A DNA stretch of 5,376 nt from JACPGQ01 sp039798685 (GTDB lineage: Bacteria; Patescibacteriota; Microgenomatia; Levybacterales; UBA12049), in the NCBI GenBank assembly GCA_039798685.1, contig JBDKFM010000068.1, positions 1-5,376 of the forward strand. The letters are read 5' to 3'. Shown here piece by piece: positions 1 through 5,376 of the stretch (positions within the stretch are counted from its first letter, which is position 1; each line of letters opens with the position of its first letter). Both the position numbers and the translations under genes were made by a program. The notes below the pieces were generated by a model that was not told the DNA's origin, searched no databases, and worked only from the letters and a program-made list of their open reading frames with translations.

Positions 1-865
1 AACTGATCCCCGTCATAAGCTCCTGTTGTCTCTTGTTTGCCTGTCTGTGTTGCAGGATGCGCTGTTGTAGGTTAATGGTTTTGAGTGCTCCCTTGATATT
101 TTCTGTTGCGCTATCGAGCGTGATCATGCGTGAGGCAAATTTTGCTAGCTCAGCTTCTTTTACGGTTTGTTCGATAAGTGAGGTAAAGATCTGTTGTTCA
201 AAAAACATCATCACTTGTTCAAGAGACGGTTCGAAGAGGTACTTAATTTGTGGTGCGGTTTTATCTGCTGCGAGCTCTTCTTTTTCTTCTCCGATTACGT
301 CAAGCATCGTTGGCTGCTGTACACCGACTGATATAAATTTTCCATAAAAAATATAGATTTTTTCATATTGAATGAGGAAGCTTGCGAGCTTCTCAACCTC
401 AATCGGATCTGCATCAACATCAGGGAAGTCAAAATAGGAGTACTGCCGGTTCGTGTTCCGTTCTTCAAAGAGCCTGCGCCCAAGTCTCCCGATGATTGCG
501 ATGTCAGACTCTGTTTTTGCCGTAAATGCGATAAACTGCTCAGTGATTCGCGGAACAATGTCTCCATACAGTCCGGCATTTGAAGAAATAAGGAGTGTGA
601 CAGATTTTCCGTTTCGTTTGATCATGGTCAGTACCCGCTGATTCGCAATCCGTTTTCGCTGCATGATAGTGAGAATCTGTGTGCGGTAAGAGGATTTAAT
701 CTGTTGATACATACCACCAAGCCCTTCGTTGAATACTCGGCTTGCAAGTACCACACTCCGGTTTTTGCGCATTCGGTTTGCCGCGATTTCCTCGTATGCC
801 TCAATCAAGGTTTTGAGATTTGTCAGTCTATTGAGTTCTGCTTTGAGCTCCTGATTATTAATCAT
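1..865 (-). CDS. atpG: ATP synthase F1 subunit gamma, C-terminus cut by window edge
   Basis: Central shaft of the F1 motor; it turns inside the alpha/beta hexamer and connects to the rotor ring on the cytoplasmic side of the membrane. I translated 288 codons on the minus strand from ATG at 865-863 with no stop. The N-terminal helix carries EEIAANRMRKNR (residues 25-36), matching the family's MEMVAASKMRKSQ region. Residues 94-102 (SSNAGLYGD) match the STDRGLCGG-type turn, and RMITLDSATENI (246-257) matches the conserved C-terminal RMxAMxxATxN segment. E. coli gamma is 287 residues, so probably only a few C-terminal residues lie beyond the edge. The start overlaps the alpha stop as ATGA (865-862), implying translational coupling. 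No good ribosome binding site is visible. Beta should follow off the left edge. Family assignment is secure; the exact end is unknown. Confidence 0.95.
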   Translation of the reverse strand, partial: MINNQELKAELNRLTNLKTLIEAYEEIAANRMRKNRSVVLASRVFNEGLGGMYQQIKSSYRTQILTIMQRKRIANQRVLTMIKRNGKSVTLLISSNAGLYGDIVPRITEQFIAFTAKTESDIAIIGRLGRRLFEERNTNRQYSYFDFPDVDADPIEVEKLASFLIQYEKIYIFYGKFISVGVQQPTMLDVIGEEKEELAADKTAPQIKYLFEPSLEQVMMFFEQQIFTSLIEQTVKEAELAKFASRMITLDSATENIKGALKTINLQQRILQHRQANKRQQELMTGIS

Positions 866-2313
866 ATTTTTATGCCTGCATCCTGCAGCATCTTGACACC
901 CTGTTTGCCGATGACGGTAAGGAGGGAATTGAGGGACTCTTCTTTCTCAATTACTTGCGTAATCTGTTTTTTAAATTCAGGCTTGGTTTCGTATGCGATG
1001 ATAATGTTTGACATGTTTTGTTTTAGTTGATCTGGTGTTTTATCTTTCCATACTCCGAACCAAATGAGTGCGAAAAGAAAGATCTGGAGATTTACTTCGA
1101 GAACTACCTCAGATGTCTGATCAAAAAATGCAGTGATCTGGTCTCCTGTGAGAAGTGTATTTTTAATGGTTGAGCTTGTCTCGGCTCCAAAATGTGCGAA
1201 GTTCTCGATGCGTTCGCGGAGCGTGAGAAATGAGGTGAGTTCCCGGTTGATGGTGCGGCGGAGGTTCGTTTGAGTTTGGCGACCGACACGGGTGACTGAG
1301 AGAAAAGAGTTTACGGCTGGACGTCGTCCTTTTGCGAACAGATCGACGTCAAAATAGATATGTCCGTCAGTCATTGACATGAGATTGGTCTGAATGTACC
1401 CGGTTATGTCTCCCTGAACTGTCTCAACGACCGGGAGGCAGGTGATTGCAGTCTCACCATTTTTTTTGCCAAAATTTCCTGCCCTCTCAAGCAATTTCGC
1501 ATGAGTATAAAATATGTCCGCCGGATACGCATTTCTGCCCGGAAAGCGTTTTCCGAGGAGTGAGATTTCTCTGTAAAATTTTGCATGGGTGTTCAGATCG
1601 TCGAGGACAAGAAGAACGTCATTTCCGCGGTCCTTGAAGTACTCAGCCATCGTCATCGCCGCAAATGGGGCGATATAGATCGTGCTGAGAGGATCGTCAG
1701 CGAGAGCAGCCATGACAACAACCTGATCCATAATTTCTTTTTTGATGAAGTACTCTTCTGCTTGTTTGATATCAAATTTTTTCTTGCCTATTGCCGCATA
1801 GATACAGATAACGCCTTTTCGTGCCTGAGTGTAGATCGTCTGAAGAAGAAAGTTCGTTTTTCCAGTTTTTCTGTCGCCGATCACAAGTTCCCGTTGGCCA
1901 CGCCCGAGAGGTATAAGCATATCGACGAGTGAGACACCGGTTTCGAGTGGTTTTGTGATTTTCCGCCTCATCGCAATAGTTGCAGGTTCGACATCGATCG
2001 GCCTTCTGTCTTCAGGAAGTTTAAATGGCCTGAGCTTATCAAGGAGATTGCCGAATGGGTCTATGAGTTGGCCGAGATATTCTGCCCCTACAGGTATATC
2101 GGTGACGGTGTTGGTGCGGAGTTTTGAGAACACAAATATCTCTGCTTCTCCTTCTTCGATATATGAAGCCTGTCCACGTTCTCCGGTTTCAAACTGTACC
2201 AGTTCACGGGGTCTAAGGCCGGGGAGTCCGCTCACATACGCCATTGACTCAAGCGAGCGGGTAGTAAATCCCATCTCTTTTGTTTTTTCGAGTAAGGCAG
2301 CAAAGGTGTTCAT
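862..2313 (-). CDS. atpA: ATP synthase F1 subunit alpha
   Basis: Non-catalytic nucleotide-binding subunit of the F1 hexamer. It has 483 residues against about 500-513 in most bacteria. The P-loop is GDRKTGKT (146-153), in the alpha-type GDRxTGKT form that separates it from beta. The Walker B strand is LLVLDD (234-239). MTDGHIYFDVDLFAKGRRPAVN (from residue 314) and SVTRVG (339-344) follow, with Arg342 at the arginine-finger position that completes the neighbouring beta site. The beta-barrel and C-terminal helical domains are both present. The shortfall comes mainly from a reduced N-terminal segment (MNTFAALLEKTKEMGF aligns well inside the usual delta-binding helix) and a shorter loop near residues 279-288. 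ATG at 2313 is the only plausible start: no in-frame ATG or GTG is found in the gap upstream, and no Shine-Dalgarno is visible. The stop TGA overlaps the gamma start. Confidence 0.97.
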   Translation of the reverse strand: MNTFAALLEKTKEMGFTTRSLESMAYVSGLPGLRPRELVQFETGERGQASYIEEGEAEIFVFSKLRTNTVTDIPVGAEYLGQLIDPFGNLLDKLRPFKLPEDRRPIDVEPATIAMRRKITKPLETGVSLVDMLIPLGRGQRELVIGDRKTGKTNFLLQTIYTQARKGVICIYAAIGKKKFDIKQAEEYFIKKEIMDQVVVMAALADDPLSTIYIAPFAAMTMAEYFKDRGNDVLLVLDDLNTHAKFYREISLLGKRFPGRNAYPADIFYTHAKLLERAGNFGKKNGETAITCLPVVETVQGDITGYIQTNLMSMTDGHIYFDVDLFAKGRRPAVNSFLSVTRVGRQTQTNLRRTINRELTSFLTLRERIENFAHFGAETSSTIKNTLLTGDQITAFFDQTSEVVLEVNLQIFLFALIWFGVWKDKTPDQLKQNMSNIIIAYETKPEFKKQITQVIEKEESLNSLLTVIGKQGVKMLQDAGIKI

Positions 2314-2381
2314 GAGTATGCAGTAACTAGTATATGGTATTTCATAAATCGGAGAAAGAGGGGGTTCATGATGAAGAGGGA

Positions 2382-2891
2382 TTAGTGGAGAAAACTGCGT
2401 ATCTCGTTCTCTTTTGCTTCGAAGAGGATAGTAAGTTTTTTCTTCACCGACTGGTCGGTATATTTTCCCTCAAAGACGATTACCGCACCTCCGACGAGGT
2501 CGGGATTATATGCGATTTCCGTGATGACGTCTTGACCGAATTCCTGCTTGATCCGTTCACAGATTTCGAGAACAGTTTTCCGAGTCGGACTGAATGCGAG
2601 CGTGAGGGAGAGCGTACGTGCAGCGCGGATTTCGTGTTGTAATTTCATCAGTGCGACTCGGACTTCTTCCTGGTGGGTAAGTGATGTATTTGTTAGTGTA
2701 ATATAGTTTTTGATTTCTTTTGATATATTCTCTGGAAATGTTTCTTCGAGTATATTGAGGATGTCTTTTCTCTCAATGCTGTAGATATCGGCGAGGAACG
2801 TATCGATCCTCTCGATAAATTCTTGTGCGTCTTCGGCCGTGTAGATTGCGTTCAGGATTGAGTGTGCCTGATCAGTCGGTGGTTGTTCCAT
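2382..2891 (-). CDS. atpH: ATP synthase F1 subunit delta
   Basis: Peripheral-stalk cap that ties the top of the alpha/beta hexamer to subunit b. It has 169 residues, close to the usual 170-180. The N-terminal part is helical and poorly conserved, as is normal. The C-terminal domain has the diagnostic pattern: SPTRKTVLEICERIKQEFG (101-119), then NPDLVGGAVIVFEGKYTDQS (129-148), matching the family's D-x-[LI]-[IV]-G-G...G...D-x-S ending before a basic helix. Start ATG is at 2891-2889, only 4 bases after the b stop; the sequence before it is only weakly purine-rich. Position between b and alpha is the standard atp order. Overall sequence is divergent, so identification rests on the C-terminal motif and context together. 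Confidence 0.92.
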   Translation of the reverse strand: MEQPPTDQAHSILNAIYTAEDAQEFIERIDTFLADIYSIERKDILNILEETFPENISKEIKNYITLTNTSLTHQEEVRVALMKLQHEIRAARTLSLTLAFSPTRKTVLEICERIKQEFGQDVITEIAYNPDLVGGAVIVFEGKYTDQSVKKKLTILFEAKENEIRSFLH

Positions 2892-2895
2892 AGCG

Positions 2896-3612
2896 TTATT
2901 CTTTTATCGTAATTTCCCGTGCAGCATCCTGAATTGCCTGAGTAACGAGTGACTCATGGTCACTTTGTGTGAGTGATTTTCCGACAACAAGGCTGACAAC
3001 GTTTTTCAGGAGGGGATAGACGGACGCATCAATCATCTTTAGTTTTTCCAGTTTGTATTTTTCAATTTCTTCTTCGGCTTTCGCATATTCTTGTTCGATT
3101 CTCTCTCTCATGATAGCGTGAGCGTCGATTGTCTCTCCCTTGAGCGATTTGGTAAAATCCTGCATCTCTTTTGTGGCTATCTCTGCAGCGTCAGCTGAGA
3201 CTTTCTCAAAGCTTTTAATATCCTGATTCCGGAGCTTCTCAAGAGCCTCAAGGTAGTTTTTGCTGAAGCGGTCGTTCATCGTCTCGGTATTTTTTTGTTG
3301 TTGTATAAGGAGTGCGTCAAGTGTGTTTCTGAGCTTGTCAGCTTCACTTCCTTTGTCCGCTTGTGTTGCTGAGAGAAGTTCTTTTGCCTGTTTTGCGACG
3401 TCTTCGATGACCTGCGTGTTTTGTCTATGAGTGTGTTCGAGGATCTCAGTCGCTTTTTGATTGACTGCATCATGGAGATGGAGTTTCTCCCGCTCAGCCT
3501 GCTCAATTTTTTTGATCAGATGATTATACGACTGGATGATAAAGAGAATTACAGCAGAAAGTCCGAGGACAGCAGTCACTAAGAGAATAAAGATGGCAGG
3601 ATTTATTAACAT
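2896..3612 (-). CDS. atpF: ATP synthase F0 subunit b, unusually long
   Basis: Stator subunit: one membrane helix anchors a long coiled coil that reaches the F1 head and binds delta. It has 238 residues, against about 155-175 in most bacteria. Residues 5-27 are a single N-terminal hydrophobic helix. Residues 30-195 are almost entirely charged, helix-favouring sequence rich in Glu, Lys, Gln and Ala. The last part (YAKAEEEIEKYKLEKLKMID, 176-195, then VVSLVVGKSLTQSDHESLVTQAI) resembles the b C-terminal delta-binding region. The extra length lies in the coiled coil, roughly residues 60-160, and could be an insertion relative to E. coli b. ATG at 3612 sits at the start of the membrane helix; GAAAG lies too close to it to be a good ribosome binding site. 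The stop is 4 bases from delta. Membrane helix, coiled coil and position make this call strong. Confidence 0.88.
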   Translation of the reverse strand: MLINPAIFILLVTAVLGLSAVILFIIQSYNHLIKKIEQAEREKLHLHDAVNQKATEILEHTHRQNTQVIEDVAKQAKELLSATQADKGSEADKLRNTLDALLIQQQKNTETMNDRFSKNYLEALEKLRNQDIKSFEKVSADAAEIATKEMQDFTKSLKGETIDAHAIMRERIEQEYAKAEEEIEKYKLEKLKMIDASVYPLLKNVVSLVVGKSLTQSDHESLVTQAIQDAAREITIKE

Positions 3613-3675
3613 ACTTTCAAATGTATAGATTCAATGACAACTCTCTTTTATATTTTTTGTGTGAAACGTGATACT

Positions 3676-4473
3676 TCATAATGTGAGAATTAAATATGCA
3701 ACTCCCAAGCCTACTGCCATGGTTGCAAGTGTCAGTATTGAATTAATAATAACGCTTACCATGATCACTCGTCCAGCGAGAGGATTTCTCCCGAGTGCTT
3801 CAACACCAGAACGCGTCACGCGCCCGAAATAGCCCATGCCAATTCCAAATGACAGAAGTACCGCTAACGCTGCGAAAATATAGCGTAGGGTCGTTCCAGC
3901 GCTTAGGAAGGGCGCAGTAAGAGCAAGGTTGAGATTGTCCAGAAGATTTGTTCGGAGTCCTGTTACGCTGCTTTGAAATGCGAAGTTTAAGGTGACGAGG
4001 ATTTTCCCAACTGCCTCCGGGTTGCTGTTGCTATAACCTTCAAGCGCAGTTCCGACGACATACCCGTCCTGAGTTGCTCTTTGTCCGACTCCTTTGACCT
4101 TGGATGTTGCGATCAGATCGCCGGTTTTAATTGCACCATTTTGCGTAGAGACTCGAACGTATGCTTTCCCGGTGCTGACAACATACTTATCGCTCGCTGC
4201 ATTTCCCGTGCGCTTCTCAAGAGTAATTGCAGGGCTGTCGGTAATGATTCCGAAGATTTGCGGATCGTATGCACGGTCAGCAAGTTTGTATCCATTTGCC
4301 GCGAATGTGATGATGTCTCCATCTTTTGCATTTTTGTCTGAGATTTTGATAAGTGTTGCAACCCCAAGTCCGAAGTCGGAAACCGGGGTCGTTGTAGTTT
4401 GTTGCGCGAGGGCAGAGGGGGCGAAGCTAAGAAGCGCCCACATGGCGAGGAAAATAAGGAGTGTGTTTTTCAT
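3676..4473 (-). CDS. F0 subunit c-like protein fused to an exported beta-rich domain; ion-binding carboxylate missing
   Basis: 265 residues where atpE (70-90 residues) belongs. Residues 1-23 are a signal peptide with an ALA|Q cleavage site (21-23). About 35-164 is a soluble beta-rich domain: GDIITF (52-57), FGIITDSPA (74-82), YVRVSTQNGAIKTGDLIA (105-122), GYVVGTALEGY (137-147), GKILVTLNF (156-164). This pattern resembles exported CPR and phage structural proteins known to me from memory. Residues 196-264 form a c-type hairpin: TM1 with GIGMG (210-214), a polar loop GVEALGRNP (223-231; RNP for the usual RQP), and TM2 ending AVGLG (252-256). An exported N-terminus fits c topology, with both ends outside. 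Counting from the loop proline, E. coli Asp61 aligns with Leu249, and TM2 has no Asp or Glu. Polar residues nearby are Asn244, Ser245, Thr248 and Thr251. It is the first gene after the 4492-4520 promoter. It could be a rotor component, a non-translocating ring or an anchor. The hairpin relationship is likely; the function is unproven. Confidence 0.75.
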   Translation of the reverse strand: MKNTLLIFLAMWALLSFAPSALAQQTTTTPVSDFGLGVATLIKISDKNAKDGDIITFAANGYKLADRAYDPQIFGIITDSPAITLEKRTGNAASDKYVVSTGKAYVRVSTQNGAIKTGDLIATSKVKGVGQRATQDGYVVGTALEGYSNSNPEAVGKILVTLNFAFQSSVTGLRTNLLDNLNLALTAPFLSAGTTLRYIFAALAVLLSFGIGMGYFGRVTRSGVEALGRNPLAGRVIMVSVIINSILTLATMAVGLGVAYLILTL

Positions 4474-4483
4474 GGACAGTGAA

Positions 4484-4487
4484 CCTC
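4484..4487 (-). promoter_or_regulatory. Weak, badly placed Shine-Dalgarno-like GAGG before the c-like gene
   Basis: GAGG lies 10 bases upstream of the ATG at 4473, longer than the usual 5-8. It coincides with the predicted transcription start near 4485, so it may be only partly present in the mRNA. It supports the 4473 start only weakly; the signal peptide beginning right at that ATG is the better argument. Confidence 0.3.
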
Positions 4488-4491
4488 AGTC

Positions 4492-4520
4492 AGTATATTT
4501 TTATTTCCAGAAAGTGTCAA
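4492..4520 (-). promoter_or_regulatory. sigma70-type promoter of the atp operon
   Basis: On the minus strand, TTGACA (4520-4515) is followed by exactly 17 bases and TATACT (4497-4492), a perfect -35 and a 5-of-6 match to the -10. The spacer's downstream end is A-rich. Expected transcription start is near 4485, about 12 bases before the c-like ATG at 4473. The promoter lies wholly in the gap between the helix-turn-helix gene and the c-like gene, so the atp transcript should begin with the c-like gene. No operator-like repeat is seen around it. Confidence 0.85.
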
Positions 4521-4542
4521 TTTTTGAAGACTCGGTCCGTTG

Positions 4543-4938
4543 CTATTTTGCATATGTGTAATACATTTTTTTATGCCGTTTTATCCGCTGATATATACGT
4601 GAAATTGTTGAGGCTGAAAGTTGGACATTTTGCTTTGTGAGAAAAAGTCGGATTTGCTTTTGATTTGCGTCAGGATTGTGTTCAGTAAATCTCTCGATGA
4701 GAAGGAGCGTCTGATAATTCCACTTAGTCTTTTTTGCCGTTTTTGGCTTTCGGGATGCAGAATCTCTCAGGCTCAGAAGATTTCCTGGAATGTATCGCTT
4801 CTTCCAGTGATAAAACGTGCTCGGAGAGATATGAAAGTATTTGCACGTGTGACGTATGTTCTTACTCTTCTCGAAATGAAGAAACCACGCGAGGCGATCC
4901 TGGGCACTAAAGACAGACTGACTTTTTATAACCGTCAT
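4543..4938 (-). CDS. Lone double helix-turn-helix protein, transposase-N-terminus-like
   Basis: 131-residue basic protein, probably DNA-binding. Residues 13-49 (RLAWFLHFEKSKNIRHTCKY, then FHISPSTFYHWKKRY) form a helix-turn-helix of the kind that opens IS481/IS3-type transposases and integrases. It is followed by the typical linker SLRDSASRKPK (56-66). A second helical DNA-binding unit covers about 77-120, with the recognition-helix-like LSASTISRIYQRIKRH. In the transposases an rve/DDE catalytic domain comes next; here TAG follows 11 residues later and only 22 bases remain before the operon promoter, so no catalytic domain exists. ATG at 4938 is chosen because a TGA lies in frame a short way upstream; no ribosome binding site is visible. 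It could be a truncated mobile-element relic or a domesticated regulator. No terminal inverted repeats are seen. Transcribed in the same direction as the atp genes, but the atp promoter lies after it. Confidence 0.7.
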   Translation of the reverse strand: MTVIKSQSVFSAQDRLAWFLHFEKSKNIRHTCKYFHISPSTFYHWKKRYIPGNLLSLRDSASRKPKTAKKTKWNYQTLLLIERFTEHNPDANQKQIRLFLTKQNVQLSASTISRIYQRIKRHKKMYYTYAK

Positions 4939-5376
4939 TGTATCAGTGTAGCGCAGTCATAGGAGAATGACTAGAGGTGTATGGGATGTGTATGAAAACT
5001 TGAACGTGCTGAAGGATTACATGCGATGATGGATCAGAAGATTATGTAAAAATGATGGAAAATTATCACAAAAGACAAAAAGTGAATATTTGCCTGTCAA
5101 GACAGGATATTATTTTTTTAAAAAACGACTAGCAAAAGAGTGCGGAAACTGCTTAATGATATTTTGTAAGAGAGCTGAATGTTTGATATGAGTGAGCGTA
5201 GGGAAGCGTGTCGTATCCGTTGATTTGGAAATGGTGATCATGATAGGAAAATACTGACTTATAGTCATAGTTAAATATGTGAATGTAATGCGTGTAATAT
5301 GATGTGTTATTTTATGTTTTGATATATTTCTGAAGAAAAGAAAATATTTTACTTTCGTGATGAAGTTATTCAGCTA
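4939..5376. other. AT-rich intergenic region without a convincing gene
   Basis: Stops are frequent in all six frames and no reading frame of useful length or recognisable product is present. The composition is more AT-rich than the atp genes. Visible structure is a perfect 14-base palindrome at 5093-5106 beside a T-run, and a small hairpin TGACT-TAT-AGTCA at 5255-5267. No tRNA, rRNA or CRISPR pattern was seen. An ATG at 5360 on the plus strand opens a frame that reaches the right edge after five codons (MKLFS), so a divergent gene could begin there, but nothing else supports it. Confidence 0.6.
5093..5106. repeat. Perfect palindrome CCTGTC-AA-GACAGG beside a T-run
   Basis: Six-base arms separated by AA form a perfect inverted repeat. 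AATAT (5085-5089) and ATATT (5107-5111) add a second, slightly offset pair of arms. On the plus strand seven Ts follow at 5113-5119, giving a terminator-like layout, although the two-base loop is tight and would have to open to four. No plus-strand gene is seen to its left that would need a terminator. It could instead be a dimeric protein-binding site upstream of the helix-turn-helix gene. Confidence 0.5.

Noticed and set aside
33..347. Cysteine-rich plus-strand reading frame near the left edge
   Set aside because: It is antisense to conserved gamma coding sequence, and the cysteines arise from the complementary codons.
862..864. TGA possibly read as glycine (recoded genetic code)
   Set aside because: TGA ends alpha exactly at the gamma ATGA overlap and ends the c-like gene after its last helix, so it acts as a stop here.
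1585..1932. 115-codon plus-strand reading frame inside alpha
   Set aside because: It is antisense to the conserved core of alpha, including the P-loop, and its product resembles nothing; it is a shadow of the real gene.
3613..3675. Internal promoter between the c-like gene and b (TTGTCA, TATACA)
   Set aside because: The two hexamers are only 7 bases apart, and no -35 is found at the correct distance from TATACA.
4521..4542. Intrinsic terminator after the helix-turn-helix gene
   Set aside because: Only a weak GGAC/GTC pairing is present, with no stable stem and no T-run following in the right direction.
4094..4561. 155-codon plus-strand reading frame opposite the c-like gene
   Set aside because: It covers the signal peptide, the promoter and the end of the neighbouring gene on the other strand, and its product has no recognisable features.
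5095..5100. TTGACA hexamer on the minus strand inside the palindrome as a -35 box for the helix-turn-helix gene
   Set aside because: At 16-18 bases there is no acceptable -10; the nearest GATAAT (5067-5062) is 27 bases away. The hexamer is explained by the palindrome.
5360..5376. Plus-strand ATG opening a frame (MKLFS) to the right edge, a possible divergent gene
   Set aside because: Only five complete codons are visible, there is no Shine-Dalgarno, and upstream promoter matches (TTGATA at 5319, AATATT 18 bases later) are weak.

Overview
The window carries the left-reading (minus-strand) front part of an F-type ATP synthase operon. From right to left it encodes a c-subunit-like membrane protein with a large exported N-terminal domain, a long subunit b, subunit delta, subunit alpha, and all but the last few residues of subunit gamma, which runs off the left edge. 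Beta and epsilon would be expected beyond position 1. The gene order c-b-delta-alpha-gamma is the standard bacterial atp order, but atpB (subunit a), which normally precedes c, is absent.

The organism is probably a member of the Candidate Phyla Radiation/Patescibacteria, perhaps the Microgenomates side. This is an inference from three things: very divergent but colinear F1 subunits, an unusually long b, and an exported beta-rich domain of a kind I associate from memory with CPR proteins. TGA is used as a normal stop (alpha and the c-like gene), which argues against the TGA-recoding Gracilibacteria/Absconditabacteria. Start sites mostly lack convincing Shine-Dalgarno sequences.

Layout. 1-865: gamma, joined to alpha by an ATGA overlap. 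862-2313: alpha. 2314-2381: a 68-base gap. 2382-2891: delta. 2896-3612: b. 3613-3675: a 63-base gap. 3676-4473: the c-like fusion. 4492-4520: a near-consensus sigma70-type promoter (TTGACA, 17 bases, TATACT) facing the operon, which makes the c-like gene the first gene of the transcript. 4543-4938: a lone 131-residue double helix-turn-helix protein, related to transposase N-terminal regions but without a DDE catalytic domain. 4939-5376: AT-rich sequence with no convincing gene, containing a 14-base perfect palindrome next to a T-run.

How the parts fit together. Alpha and gamma (with the presumed beta and epsilon) make the F1 head and shaft, delta and the long b make the stator, and the c-like protein stands where the rotor ring should be encoded. 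It has the c-subunit hairpin hallmarks: a glycine-rich first helix, an RNP polar loop, and an AVGLG second helix. It also has a signal peptide and about 140 extra exported residues, and it has no acidic residue at the position of the ion-carrying Asp/Glu. The c-like protein and the missing subunit a are the most unusual parts of the window.
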